64,000 bases of DNA from JACDHG01 sp963811585 (lineage in GTDB: Bacteria > Actinomycetota > Actinomycetes > Propionibacteriales > Nocardioidaceae): NCBI GenBank assembly GCA_963811585.1, contig CAWERR010000008.1, positions 372,001-436,000 on the forward strand, given 5' to 3'. Shown here in pieces: positions 1 through 8,545 of the stretch (its first letter is position 1; every line of letters starts with the position of its first letter). The notes under the pieces are model-generated. The model was not told the origin of the DNA, searched no databases, and saw only the letters and a program-made list of their open reading frames with translations. The position numbers were made by a program, and so were the translations under genes.

Positions 1-308
1 TTCGGCCGTCGTGGGGAGAGCCCTACAAGGACATCGTCGTCCGGATGCTCGCGGCCATGCACGACGCCCGCGAGGCAGCGGCCGGCCACGAGGCGCTGAT
101 CGTGTCCCACCAGCTGCCTGTCTGGATCGTCCGGTCGTACGTCGAGGGTCGCCGACTCTTCCACGATCCGCGCAAGCGCCAGTGCAGCCTCGCCAGCCTG
201 ACGACGTTCACGTATGACGGCGACCGCGTGGTGTCCGTGGCCTACTCCGAGCCCGCGGCCGACCTCGTGCCCGTCCGCGCCGAGAAGAAGTTCACGGCCG
301 GGGCTTAG
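1..308 (+). CDS. Histidine phosphatase family protein, C-terminal fragment
   Basis: The 5' end lies outside the window; about 101 residues are visible and end at a TAG. The fragment contains SWGEPYKD near its start and LIVSHQLPVW near the middle, where the His of SHQ matches the second catalytic histidine of the phosphoglycerate-mutase-like superfamily. The first RHGE motif must lie upstream. In actinobacteria a histidine phosphatase often precedes the cytochrome c maturation genes, as here, with only 3 nt to the next start. The substrate cannot be told from the sequence. Confidence 0.75.
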   Translation, partial: RPSWGEPYKDIVVRMLAAMHDAREAAAGHEALIVSHQLPVWIVRSYVEGRRLFHDPRKRQCSLASLTTFTYDGDRVVSVAYSEPAADLVPVRAEKKFTAGA

Positions 309-311
309 CGC

Positions 312-872
312 GTGCTCCGTGGTTGGGCAGCCGTCCTCACAGTCGCTGCACTGGCCAGCGGGTGTACGTCGTCGGCGTCCTCCAGCACGGGTGACAAGGG
401 CTACATCACCGGTGAGGGCGCCGTGACGACGATCGCCGAGGCGGACCGGCAGGACGCGCCTGATCTCCGGAGCGAGCAGCTCGGCGGTGGCGGTGAGCTC
501 GCCCTCGACGACTACGCCGGCAGTGTCGTGGTGCTCAACATCTGGGCATCGTGGTGTGGGCCATGCCGCGCCGAAGCCCCCGACCTGGTGGAGGCCGCGG
601 AGGCGGCGCCCGACGTACAGTTCCTCGGCCTCAACGTGCGCGATCAGGAGTCTGCGGCTGAGGCATTCGTCCGCGAGAAGGACGTCCCCTATCCCAGTCT
701 GGTGAGCCAAGACGGATCGTTGATGCTCGAGTTCTACGGGCTGCTCAACCTCGCGTCGCTCCCGTCGACTCTGGTGATCGACGCCGAGGGTCGGTTGGCC
801 GCGCTGGTGCTCGGCACGGTCGATGCCAGCACGCTCGGCAAGCTCGTCGATGACGTCGGGCGGGAAGCTTGA
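312..872 (+). CDS. TlpA/ResA-like thiol-disulfide oxidoreductase lipoprotein
   Basis: This 186-residue protein has a lipoprotein signal peptide: a hydrophobic stretch followed by the lipobox ASGC with the lipidated Cys at residue 18. The thioredoxin fold follows, with WCGPC at residues 81-85 giving the redox pair Cys82/Cys85, and the expected cis-proline in SLPST at Pro151. It probably reduces apocytochrome c haem-binding cysteines outside the membrane, fed with electrons by the next gene product, CcdA. The gene starts with GTG 3 nt after the phosphatase stop and overlaps ccdA by 4 nt, so it is the first member of a system II cytochrome c biogenesis operon. Confidence 0.9.
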   Translation: MLRGWAAVLTVAALASGCTSSASSSTGDKGYITGEGAVTTIAEADRQDAPDLRSEQLGGGGELALDDYAGSVVVLNIWASWCGPCRAEAPDLVEAAEAAPDVQFLGLNVRDQESAAEAFVREKDVPYPSLVSQDGSLMLEFYGLLNLASLPSTLVIDAEGRLAALVLGTVDASTLGKLVDDVGREA

Positions 873-1663
873 GCGCGGTGGACAGCGGTTTGCCGGTTGC
901 CTCCATCGGCTCGTGGTTCGCGGACACTGCCCTCGACGGGCCGATGCTGCTCGCGATACCTGTGGCCCTGATCGCTGGTCTCGTGTCGTTCTTCTCGCCG
1001 TGCGTGCTGCCCCTGCTGCCCGGCTATCTTTCCTACGTGACCGGGCTGTCCGCCGCCGACATCGTCGCCAACGGCAGCACTGGCCTGCGCAGCCGAATGG
1101 TGACCGGCACGCTGCTGTTCATCCTTGGCTTCTCGTTCGTGTTCGTAGCGGTGGGCGGAGCCTTCGGTCAGATCGGCTACTGGCTGATCGACCACCAGGC
1201 GACGTTGATGCAGGTCCTCGGCGTGCTCACGATCGGGCTCGGCCTCGTGTTTGCCGGGGTGGTGCCGTGGTTTCAGCGCGATGTTCGGATCCACGCCGTG
1301 CCTGCGGTCGGGCTCGGGGCTGCACCTCTGCTCGGTGTCCTGTTCGGGCTCGGCTGGACGCCCTGCATCGGGCCGACTCTCGCGGCCGTGCTGTCGCTGT
1401 CGGGTCTTGGCGGATCACCCACCAGGGGTGCCTTCCTGGCGTTCGTGTACTGCCTGGGGCTTGGCATCCCGTTCCTCGTTGCTGCCGTGTCGTACCGGAA
1501 GATGATGGTGACTGTCGGCTGGGTGCGGCGGCATCAGATCGCGGTGATGCGGTTCGGCGGCGCAATGCTGGTCGTTGTCGGCATGCTCCTGGTCACTGGT
1601 GTCTGGAACTCTGTGATCATCGACATCAAGACCTGGGTGGGTGGTTTTGAGACCGCCATCTGA
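869..1663 (+). CDS. ccdA: Cytochrome c biogenesis protein CcdA
   Basis: This 264-residue polytopic membrane protein of the CcdA/DsbD family carries the two hallmark cysteine-proline motifs: FFSPCVLPLLPGY with Cys45 and GWTPCIGPT with Cys166. About six hydrophobic segments are visible, as expected. The family moves reducing equivalents from cytoplasmic thioredoxin across the membrane to an extracytoplasmic thioredoxin-like protein, here the preceding TlpA/ResA homologue. The TTG start overlaps the upstream stop by 4 nt, which suggests translational coupling. Length is normal for the family. Confidence 0.93.
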   Translation: MSAVDSGLPVASIGSWFADTALDGPMLLAIPVALIAGLVSFFSPCVLPLLPGYLSYVTGLSAADIVANGSTGLRSRMVTGTLLFILGFSFVFVAVGGAFGQIGYWLIDHQATLMQVLGVLTIGLGLVFAGVVPWFQRDVRIHAVPAVGLGAAPLLGVLFGLGWTPCIGPTLAAVLSLSGLGGSPTRGAFLAFVYCLGLGIPFLVAAVSYRKMMVTVGWVRRHQIAVMRFGGAMLVVVGMLLVTGVWNSVIIDIKTWVGGFETAI

Positions 1664-3395
1664 CACTCGCGAGCTGGAGGCCGACGAGCCGGCGGAGCAA
1701 GGCGGGCTCGACCGTCCGTCTGGTCACGTCGACGCCCGGCCGGAGACTGACGGCTCAGCGGGGCGCGGCGGTGCTGCGCCGGCGCTGCGGCCGGTCGAGT
1801 TCGCCCGATGGATCTGGCGGCAGCTCACGTCGATGCGCACAGCGCTGATCTTGCTGTTCCTGTTGGCGGTGGCGGCCATCCCGGGCTCGCTGATCCCACA
1901 GCAGCGGGTGGATCCGTCGGCCGTCTTCTTGTTCAAGGACCGGCATCCCACCCTGACCCCGATCTTCGAGCGACTGTCGATGTTCGACGTCTACAGCTCG
2001 ATCTGGTTCAGCGCCATCTACCTGCTGCTGATGGTGTCGTTGGTGGGCTGCATCATCCCTCGACTGTTCGTGTACGCGCGGGCGGTGCGGCAGCGTCCAC
2101 CGAAGGCGCCCCGCAACCTGGCCCGCCTGTCGGCATACGACACCTGGACGACAGACGAGAAGGCGGCCGATGTCGCCGAGCGTGCGCGCGCCTTGTTGGC
2201 CTCGCAGCGGCGGCGGGTCGATGTCGTCGTCGTATCAGGGGCAGGCGACGGGGAGAGTGCTGGCGAGGTGGTTGTCAACGCGGAGAAGGGCTACCTGCGT
2301 GAGGCCGGCAACCTGCTCTTCCACTGCGCACTCGTCGTGGTGCTGGTCGGAGTTGCCGTCACCGGGTTGTTCGGGTTCAAGGGCTCTGCGGCAGTGGTCG
2401 CCGGGGAGGGTTTCTCCAACACGCTGCTGCAGTACGACGAGTTCACGCCCGGCGCTCGCTTCGACGACTCCGAGCTGGCGCCGTTCAGTTTCACCGTAGA
2501 GGACTTCCACGTGCGGTGGGAGCGAGAGGGCGCCGGGGCTGGCACGCCGCTGACGTTCAGCGCCGACCTGGCGGTGACCGACGAGCCCGGGGCGACGCCG
2601 CGCGACTACCGGCTGCGCGTCAACCACCCACTCGAGATCGGCGGTACGTCGGTCTACCTCGTCGGTCATGGCTACGCGCCTCGCGTCACCGTGCGCGACG
2701 GGAACGGCAACGTGGCCTACTCGGGGCCGGTCGTGTTCTTGCCGCAGGACGGTTCGTTCGTTTCGTTCGGCGTGATCAAGGCGCCCGACGCGTCGCCCGT
2801 GCAGCTGGGATTCGAGGGCTACTTCTTCCCGACCGCCAGCCTGTGTGACGGCCAGCCGTGCTCGACATTCCCCGACGCGGACAACCCAGTGCTGTCCCTC
2901 TTGGCCTACCAAGGGGATCTCGGGGTCGACAGCGGCGAGCCGCAGTCGGTCTACGTGCTCGACAAGGACGACCTCACACCGTTCACGACGCCGGGAGGCA
3001 ATCCCCGTGCGCTGCTGTTGCACCCTGGCGAAGAGATCAAGCTCAATGGCGGAGCGGGATCGATCACGTTCGACGGCTACGACCGCTGGGTGCGGCTGCA
3101 GATCAACAAGGCGCCGGGCAAGGTCGTGCCGCTAGTGGGCGTGCTCGCCGCGATCGTCGGCCTGCTCGCCACGTTGTTCATCCGACCGCGGCGGACCTGG
3201 GTGCGGGTGCGCGCTCAGGGCGGCGGTAGCGTGGTCGAGGTCGCGGCGCTCGACCGGGTGTCGGCTGGTGATCCAGCCGCTCACGTTGCCGATGTCGCCT
3301 CGTCGTTGCGAGGGGCAACGCCGTCGACTGGCGGTGGTGATCCCGGTCAGGGCGGTAAGCCCGGTGGGCCCGGTCAGCAGGAGGACACACGGTGA
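1641..3395 (+). CDS. resB: Cytochrome c biogenesis protein ResB
   Basis: The 584-residue product matches the ResB (Ccs1) family. A polar N-terminal stretch of about 55 residues precedes FARWIWRQLTSMRTAL, which opens the first membrane segment. Two more hydrophobic segments follow, then a large extracytoplasmic domain and a final C-terminal membrane helix around residues 495-515. The C-terminal tail is rich in Gly and Pro. With CcsB the protein forms the system II haem lyase that attaches haem to c-type cytochromes. The GTG start chosen overlaps ccdA by 23 nt; a later start is possible because the first residues are not conserved in the family. It overlaps ccsB by 4 nt. Confidence 0.92.
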   Translation: MVLRPPSDTRELEADEPAEQGGLDRPSGHVDARPETDGSAGRGGAAPALRPVEFARWIWRQLTSMRTALILLFLLAVAAIPGSLIPQQRVDPSAVFLFKDRHPTLTPIFERLSMFDVYSSIWFSAIYLLLMVSLVGCIIPRLFVYARAVRQRPPKAPRNLARLSAYDTWTTDEKAADVAERARALLASQRRRVDVVVVSGAGDGESAGEVVVNAEKGYLREAGNLLFHCALVVVLVGVAVTGLFGFKGSAAVVAGEGFSNTLLQYDEFTPGARFDDSELAPFSFTVEDFHVRWEREGAGAGTPLTFSADLAVTDEPGATPRDYRLRVNHPLEIGGTSVYLVGHGYAPRVTVRDGNGNVAYSGPVVFLPQDGSFVSFGVIKAPDASPVQLGFEGYFFPTASLCDGQPCSTFPDADNPVLSLLAYQGDLGVDSGEPQSVYVLDKDDLTPFTTPGGNPRALLLHPGEEIKLNGGAGSITFDGYDRWVRLQINKAPGKVVPLVGVLAAIVGLLATLFIRPRRTWVRVRAQGGGSVVEVAALDRVSAGDPAAHVADVASSLRGATPSTGGGDPGQGGKPGGPGQQEDTR

Positions 3396-4441
3396 CGGAG
3401 ACGCTCGCGACGCTCAGCAACAACATGTTGTACTCGGCCACGGTCGTCTATGCACTCGCCATGCTGGCGCACATTGCCGAGTGGGCGATGGCGCGCGGAC
3501 TGCCTGCCGACGCAGGCTTGGGCGAACGACGTAGGGCGATGGTGCAGCGCGGCTCCGCTGACGCGGCCACGTCCGAGCACGGCTCAACGATGAGGTCGGC
3601 CGGTGCTCAGGGACCCGTCGCGACCGTTGGCGGCGATCAGACCCTGGCTGCCGAACGAGTCGCAGCCGATGTCGAGCGCAGTGACCGCTTCGGGCGGATC
3701 GGGTTCGCGTTGACTGTGCTCGGTCTGCTGCTGCACACGGTCGGGGTTGTCAGTCGGGGGATCGCTGCCGAACGGGTGCCCTGGGGCAGCATGTACGAGT
3801 TCGCGATCACTGGCGCGCTGGCGGTCGCAGCGGCATACGTCTTGCTGGTCAGGCGTTACCGGGTGCGCTGGCTCGGGCTGCTCGTCACCGCGTTCCTCGT
3901 CACCGTGCTGGGGATCGCGGTCATCGTGCTCTATCGGCCGGTCGCTCCACTCGTGCCGGCGTTGCACTCCTACTGGCTCGCGATCCACGTGTCTGCGGCC
4001 GCCATTGCCGGCGGGGCGTTCACGGTCGGTGCACTGGCATCGGTGCTCTACCTGCTGCGCAGTCGGCTGGAGGCGAAGGCAGTGGCTGACCCTGCGTTGC
4101 CGCGCACCGGCTTCTTGTGGCGGGCTCCGTCAGCGGCCGACATCGACCGGGTGTCGTATCGGGTGCATGCGTTCGCGTTCCCGCTGTGGACGTTCGCCGT
4201 CCTGGCGGGTGCGATCTGGGCGGAGTATGCGTGGGGCCGCTATTGGGGCTGGGACCCCAAGGAGGTCTGGGCTTTCATCACCTGGGTCGTGTATGCCGCC
4301 TACCTGCATGCGCGGGCGACGGCTGGCTGGCAGGGGCGCGCAGCGGCCTACGTTGCGCTGTTCGGGTTCGCGACGTTCATCTTCAACTTCGTCGGCATCA
4401 ACCTCTTCGGCTCAGGTCTCCACTCCTACTCCGGCATGTAA
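3392..4441 (+). CDS. ccsB: Cytochrome c biogenesis protein CcsB (CcsA/CcsB family)
   Basis: This 349-residue multi-span membrane protein carries the tryptophan-rich haem-handling WWD signature, WGRYWGWDPKEVW, at about residues 281-293, followed by conserved histidines toward the C-terminus (HSYSG at the end). It is the haem-handling partner of ResB. A hydrophilic insert of about 65 residues between the first and second membrane segments is not part of the core fold. The start overlaps the resB stop by 4 nt. It is the last gene of the cytochrome c maturation operon, and the tandem hairpin repeats begin 16 nt after its stop codon. Confidence 0.93.
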   Translation: MTETLATLSNNMLYSATVVYALAMLAHIAEWAMARGLPADAGLGERRRAMVQRGSADAATSEHGSTMRSAGAQGPVATVGGDQTLAAERVAADVERSDRFGRIGFALTVLGLLLHTVGVVSRGIAAERVPWGSMYEFAITGALAVAAAYVLLVRRYRVRWLGLLVTAFLVTVLGIAVIVLYRPVAPLVPALHSYWLAIHVSAAAIAGGAFTVGALASVLYLLRSRLEAKAVADPALPRTGFLWRAPSAADIDRVSYRVHAFAFPLWTFAVLAGAIWAEYAWGRYWGWDPKEVWAFITWVVYAAYLHARATAGWQGRAAAYVALFGFATFIFNFVGINLFGSGLHSYSGM

Positions 4442-4457
4442 GCCCGCCACGCTCCTT

Positions 4458-4679
4458 GGCAGTGGCCGACTTCGGGCGAGCCCGAGCTGGCATCAGGTCG
4501 GCCACTTCGAGCAGACCTGCCCACGCTTCATGGCAGTGGCCGACTTCGGGCGAGTCCGAGCTGGCATCAGGTCGGCCACTTCGAGCAGACCAGCCCGCGT
4601 CTCTTGGCAGTGGCCGACGTGGCGTGGGCTCTGGCCGGCCCGAGGTCGGCCACTTCGAGCAGACCAGCCCACTTCGAGC
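4458..4679. repeat. Three tandem 74-bp palindromic repeat units
   Basis: Units start at 4458, 4532 and 4606, exactly 74 bp apart. Each contains the inverted repeat AGTGGCCGAC / GTCGGCCACT with a constant 26-nt spacer: arms at 4461-4470 and 4497-4506, 4535-4544 and 4571-4580, 4609-4618 and 4645-4654. Units 1 and 2 are almost identical; the spacer of unit 3 differs, although its length is kept. The array fills the 251-nt gap between ccsB and the convergent PLDc_N gene, and no gene is seen in it. A fourth copy lies at 50685-50730. It could act as a terminator between convergent genes or be a REP-like element. Confidence 0.9.
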
Positions 4680-4692
4680 GGGACGAGTAGAG

Positions 4693-5010
4693 CTAAGCCA
4701 GTTGCGGCTTGTCATCCTCGGGTGGTGGCGGCTGCTTGCGCGGGGGTGGCTTGCGCAGGCTACGCAGGAAGTCGGGGTCGTCGTCGGGAGCGACCACGCG
4801 AGGTCGCGGCTTCGGCGGAGTGCGGACGACCTTGCTGCCGTTCGGGCGACCAAGCGTCAACCAGCCGATGGGACCTGCCAACGGCACCAGCACGATGAGC
4901 CCCCATCCCCAGCGGGGAAGCTGCCGCACCTGCCGCGGATCGGACTGCGAGATCTCGATCCATGCGTAGATGTGCAGCACGATGACCAGGATGATGGGAA
5001 GGAACCTCAT
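4693..5010 (-). CDS. PLDc N-terminal domain small membrane protein
   Basis: This 105-residue protein has two hydrophobic helices, at about residues 3-19 and 34-53, separated by a short polar turn. The second helix ends with PLAGPIGWLTLGRPN, typical of the phospholipase D N-terminal (PLDc_N) domain that occurs alone in many actinobacterial membrane proteins. The tail is basic, then rich in Pro and acidic residues (PPPRKQPPPPEDD). No phospholipase HKD motif is present, so it is not an enzyme. Its role is unknown. It faces the cytochrome c operon across the repeat array. Confidence 0.75.
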   Translation of the reverse strand: MRFLPIILVIVLHIYAWIEISQSDPRQVRQLPRWGWGLIVLVPLAGPIGWLTLGRPNGSKVVRTPPKPRPRVVAPDDDPDFLRSLRKPPPRKQPPPPEDDKPQLA

Positions 5011-5174
5011 CGCAGCTCAACCTCCTCGACACGGCACGCTAAGGAATTGGTGCTCATCACTCAGAGTAGACCTGCCCCCCAAACCCTGTCGGGTGTTTCA
5101 CTGGCCGGCCCAGGCGACCCCCCGAGCTCGCGCGGAGCAACTGCCGTCGCCGCAGACCACGAGCACTGGCTAAG

Positions 5175-6155
5175 GTGCGGTCCGTGACCGCCCTTCTGCC
5201 CGTGACCGTCGCGGATGTCGAGGCGGCGGCCCGCCGGATCGCCGGCGCCGTACGTCGGACGCCGTTGCTTCCTTCCCAGCTCGGGACTGCCGCATCGCCG
5301 CTGTGGTTGAAGGCCGAGTGCCTGCAGCTCGGCGGCTCGTTCAAGCTGCGCGGAGCGACCAACGCCGTCGCACAGCTCACCGACGAGCAACGAGCGCGGG
5401 GCATCATCACCCACTCGTCCGGCAATCACGCGCAGGCTGTCGCGCGGGCCGCGCGCGATGCCGGCATCCGGGCAACGATCGTGATGCCCCGCGGGACTCC
5501 CGCGATCAAGCGGCAGGCAACGCGCGCGCTGGGGGCCGAGATCGTCGATGTCGAGATATCGCAACGGGCGTCGGTCATGGAGGAGATCCAAGCGAAAACC
5601 AGAGCGGTGTTCGTGTCACCGTTCGACGACGCCGCCGTCATTGCCGGGCAGGGCACGATCGGCCTCGAGATCCTCGAGGATCTACCGGAGGTGGCAGCCG
5701 TCTACGTCCCCGTCAGCGGGGGCGGTCTGATCAGCGGGATCGCTACCGCACTCAAGGCATCCCGTCCGCACCTGCGAGTGATCGGTGTCGAGCCTGAGCT
5801 CGCCGGCGATCTCGCCGAGGGTTTCGCGGCAGGCCGCCGGGTCATCTGGGACACCGCCGACACGGGGCGGACCATCGCCGACGGGCTGCGGGTGCCGAGC
5901 GTCGGTGTGACGACGTGGCCGATCATCAGAGAGCTCGTCGACGATGTGGTGACGGTGAGCGAAGACGCGATCCGCGCCGCACTGCGCGCCGTCATCCTCG
6001 GCGCCAAACTCGTGTGCGAGCCCAGCGGTGCGGTCTCGGTCGCGGGCCATCTCGCGTACGCCGACCGATCGCCTGGACCGGCCGTTGCGGTGCTCTCGGG
6101 CGGCAATGTCGAGCCGTCGCTGCTGGCCGACATTCTGGCCGAGCGGCATGGGTAG
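5175..6155 (+). CDS. Threonine/serine dehydratase-like PLP enzyme
   Basis: This 326-residue fold-type II PLP enzyme resembles threonine ammonia-lyase and serine racemase. GGSFKLRGA holds the PLP lysine (Lys57 from the first GTG), SSGNHAQ at residues 81-87 contacts the substrate, and SGGGLISG at 181-188 binds the cofactor phosphate. There is no C-terminal ACT domain, so it resembles the short catabolic type rather than the isoleucine-regulated biosynthetic IlvA. A second GTG at 5184 is an equally good start. Substrate (threonine or serine) cannot be fixed from sequence. It stands alone, followed after 12 nt by the DUF4229 gene. Confidence 0.85.
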   Translation: MRSVTALLPVTVADVEAAARRIAGAVRRTPLLPSQLGTAASPLWLKAECLQLGGSFKLRGATNAVAQLTDEQRARGIITHSSGNHAQAVARAARDAGIRATIVMPRGTPAIKRQATRALGAEIVDVEISQRASVMEEIQAKTRAVFVSPFDDAAVIAGQGTIGLEILEDLPEVAAVYVPVSGGGLISGIATALKASRPHLRVIGVEPELAGDLAEGFAAGRRVIWDTADTGRTIADGLRVPSVGVTTWPIIRELVDDVVTVSEDAIRAALRAVILGAKLVCEPSGAVSVAGHLAYADRSPGPAVAVLSGGNVEPSLLADILAERHG

Positions 6156-6167
6156 GCTGACCGCGCC

Positions 6168-6431
6168 GTGAAGACCTTCGCCCTCTACACCCTCGCTCGG
6201 CTGCTGCTGTTCCTTGCCGCGTACGGCTTGCTGTGGCTGGTGTTTGCGCAGTGGGTCGAGTGGAACTCCATCACGGCACTCGGCCTTGCGCTCATTGCGA
6301 TGGTGATCTCGTCGGCCGTTGCGCTGGTCGTGCTGCGCTCGCTCCGCGACGACCTCGCCGTACAGGTGGCGGCCCGCGCCGAGCGAGCCAAGGCGGCATA
6401 CGAGGAACGCAGGCAGGCTGAGGACGACTGA
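6168..6431 (+). CDS. DUF4229 domain membrane protein
   Basis: This 87-residue protein has two predicted membrane helices, at about residues 5-28 and 35-58, followed by a charged helical tail rich in Arg, Glu and Ala. Size and layout fit the actinobacterial DUF4229 family, whose genes are often found beside menA. It ends 9 nt before the end of convergent menA. The biochemical role is unknown; the neighbourhood hints at a link with membrane quinone metabolism but gives no proof. Confidence 0.75.
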   Translation: MKTFALYTLARLLLFLAAYGLLWLVFAQWVEWNSITALGLALIAMVISSAVALVVLRSLRDDLAVQVAARAERAKAAYEERRQAEDD

Positions 6432-6440
6432 CGCTCCACC

Positions 6441-7325
6441 TCAGCGGGCGGCGGCCGCCACGACGTAGCCGGCGAGGATCCCAACGGCGTAGACGAGCTC
6501 GGTGAGGCCGGTGTCACGCAGCACCGGGATCAGCGCGGCTCCCGTGGCCCCGCGCCTCACGGCGGCCTGAGCGCGGATCGACAGCGGCAGCGACAGAGCC
6601 GCGAGTGCCAGCCACCACGTGGTTGTGGCAGCCGCGACGACCACGAACGCGTACGCCGCTGCGTGCAGGCCGGCGTACACCTCACGTGAGGCCTGGTCGC
6701 CGAGCTTGACCGCGAGGGTGCGCTTGCCTGCAGTGATGTCGGTGGGGATGTCGCGCAGGTTGTTGGCCACCAGGATCGCCACGGCCAGCGAACCAACGCC
6801 GCAGCCCACCCAGACGACACTGGCGGAGATCTCCTCGACCTGCACGTACGTCGTGCCCACGACGGCCACGAGCCCGAAGAACACGAAGGCGCTCGCCTCT
6901 CCGAGCCCCCGATAGCCGTACGGCCGGCGGCCGCCGGTGTAGTACCACGCGGCCACGATCGCGACTGCGCCGACCGCGACCAACCACCACGCGGTGGTCA
7001 GCGCGAGGACCAACCCCGCGGCGGCGGCGACGCCGAACGCCGCGAACGCGGCGGCCTTCACCTGACCGGGCGGTGCTGCCCCCGACCCCACCAACCGCAT
7101 CGGGCCGACGCGTCCCTCGTCAGTGCCCCGCACGCCGTCGGAGTAGTCGTTGGCGTAGTTGACGCCCACCTGCAGGCTCACCGACACGACGAGGGCGAGC
7201 AGCGCCTTCCACCAGACAAACGACTCGGCGTAGACGGCTGCACCCGTGCCCGCAAGGACGGGGGAGATCGCAGCGGGGAGCGTGCGTGGGCGGGCGCCCT
7301 CGACCCATCGCGTGCTGGTGGCCAT
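6441..7325 (-). CDS. menA: 1,4-dihydroxy-2-naphthoate polyprenyltransferase MenA
   Basis: This roughly 294-residue UbiA-superfamily membrane enzyme attaches the polyprenyl tail to 1,4-dihydroxy-2-naphthoate in menaquinone synthesis. The first Asp-rich motif is NYANDYSDG (residues 57-65) and the second is NNLRDIPTD (residues 187-194); both bind Mg-diphosphate. About eight hydrophobic segments are visible. The ATG at 7325 starts MATSTRWVEGARPRT, which matches the usual N-terminus; the open frame continues 41 codons upstream but that part looks non-coding. It is divergent from menE with a 74-nt gap that must hold both promoters. Confidence 0.93.
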   Translation of the reverse strand: MATSTRWVEGARPRTLPAAISPVLAGTGAAVYAESFVWWKALLALVVSVSLQVGVNYANDYSDGVRGTDEGRVGPMRLVGSGAAPPGQVKAAAFAAFGVAAAAGLVLALTTAWWLVAVGAVAIVAAWYYTGGRRPYGYRGLGEASAFVFFGLVAVVGTTYVQVEEISASVVWVGCGVGSLAVAILVANNLRDIPTDITAGKRTLAVKLGDQASREVYAGLHAAAYAFVVVAAATTTWWLALAALSLPLSIRAQAAVRRGATGAALIPVLRDTGLTELVYAVGILAGYVVAAAAR

Positions 7326-7399
7326 GACGGCGGTCAGTCTCCCATCTGCCCCTCGTGGCCCAAGGATCGGTAGGGGAGGTGGGCCATAGGGTGGCGGAT

Positions 7400-8545
7400 A
7401 TGGCCGAGGACAGCGGGGGACCGACGCACCACGACCGTGACGGGGCAAGCCTGCGTCCGGTGGCTGGCCACCCGCGCGATGTCGAACGGCTGCTGTGGTC
7501 GTGGCTCACGGAGCCGGGGGCCAGCACAGGGTCAGAGTGCAGCACAGTCGCGGTCGCCACCTCCGGGTCGACCGGGAAACCAAAGTCGGTAGCCCTGTCG
7601 GCGCGGGCGATCCGGGCCTCCGCAACCGCCTCACTGGCGCGGCTCGGCGGTCCCGGGCAGTGGGTGCTGGCGCTCCCCGCAGACCACGTCGCGGGCTTGC
7701 AGGTGCTCGCCCGGTCGGTCCTCGCCGACAAGTCGCCAGTGCTCCTGGACGACCACCCTGACCTTCCGTCGGCAAGTGCGGCTCTGACCGGCGCCCGGCG
7801 ATACCTGGCGATCGTCCCGACCCAGCTGCACCGCTGGCTGGCCGTGGACTCGCACGTCGAAGCGCTGGCGTCGTACGACGCTGTGCTGCTCGGCGGTGGC
7901 GCCGCCCGGCCGGCGCTGCTTGAGGAGGCGCGTTCGCGCGGGATCTGCCTGGTGACGACGTACGGGATGAGCGAGACCGGCGGCGGCTGCGTCTACGACG
8001 GCGTGGCGTTGGACGGAGTTGCGATCGCGCTCGGCAATGCGGGGGAGATCCGGATCGCCGGGCCGACCCTGTTTGACGGGTATGTCGGCGAGCCTGACTT
8101 GACTGCCGACGTGCTGCGTGACGGCTGGCTGCAGACCCAGGACCTGGGGCGGTTCGACGTGGACGGGCGGCTCGAGGTGCTAGGCCGGGTCGACGACGTG
8201 GTCGTCAGCGGTGGCGTCAACGTTGCGTTGCCGGCGGTCGAAAGCCGACTGGCAGAGCTGCCAGGGCGCGCTGACTGGGCGGTGGTGGCGGTCGCCGACG
8301 TGGAGTGGGGCTCCCGCGTCGTCGCCGTGGTTTCGACTGGTGGCGCGGCGTTGACGAGTCGGGCAGATTCTGGCGAGAGCCGTCATGCGCCGGACCTGCC
8401 TGCTGTCCGCGACTTCGTCGCCGAAGAGTTGCCGAGGGAGTGGGCGCCGCGGTCGTTGGTCGAGGTCGAGCGGTTGCCGCGGCTGAGGTCGGGCAAGGTC
8501 GATCGGCAGGCGCTGGTCCGCCACGTCGAGGCCCTCGATGGCTGA
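7400..8545 (+). CDS. menE: o-Succinylbenzoate-CoA ligase MenE
   Basis: This AMP-forming acyl-CoA ligase of about 381 residues is short for the family, as actinobacterial MenE proteins are. The phosphate-binding loop TSGSTGKPK is at residues 54-62, the A5 motif TTYGMSETGG is mid-protein, and the hinge region has GRVDDVVVSGG. The C-terminal catalytic lysine lies in RSGKVDR. It activates o-succinylbenzoate for ring closure by MenB, which is not in this window. ATG at 7400 is preferred over the ATG at 7355 because the extra residues look non-conserved. It overlaps menC by 8 nt. Confidence 0.9.
   Translation: MAEDSGGPTHHDRDGASLRPVAGHPRDVERLLWSWLTEPGASTGSECSTVAVATSGSTGKPKSVALSARAIRASATASLARLGGPGQWVLALPADHVAGLQVLARSVLADKSPVLLDDHPDLPSASAALTGARRYLAIVPTQLHRWLAVDSHVEALASYDAVLLGGGAARPALLEEARSRGICLVTTYGMSETGGGCVYDGVALDGVAIALGNAGEIRIAGPTLFDGYVGEPDLTADVLRDGWLQTQDLGRFDVDGRLEVLGRVDDVVVSGGVNVALPAVESRLAELPGRADWAVVAVADVEWGSRVVAVVSTGGAALTSRADSGESRHAPDLPAVRDFVAEELPREWAPRSLVEVERLPRLRSGKVDRQALVRHVEALDG

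Noticed and set aside
4117..5187. Plus-strand open frame across ccsB, the repeats and the PLDc_N gene
   Set aside because: It is out of frame with ccsB and antisense to the PLDc_N gene; the repeats simply lack stop codons in this frame.
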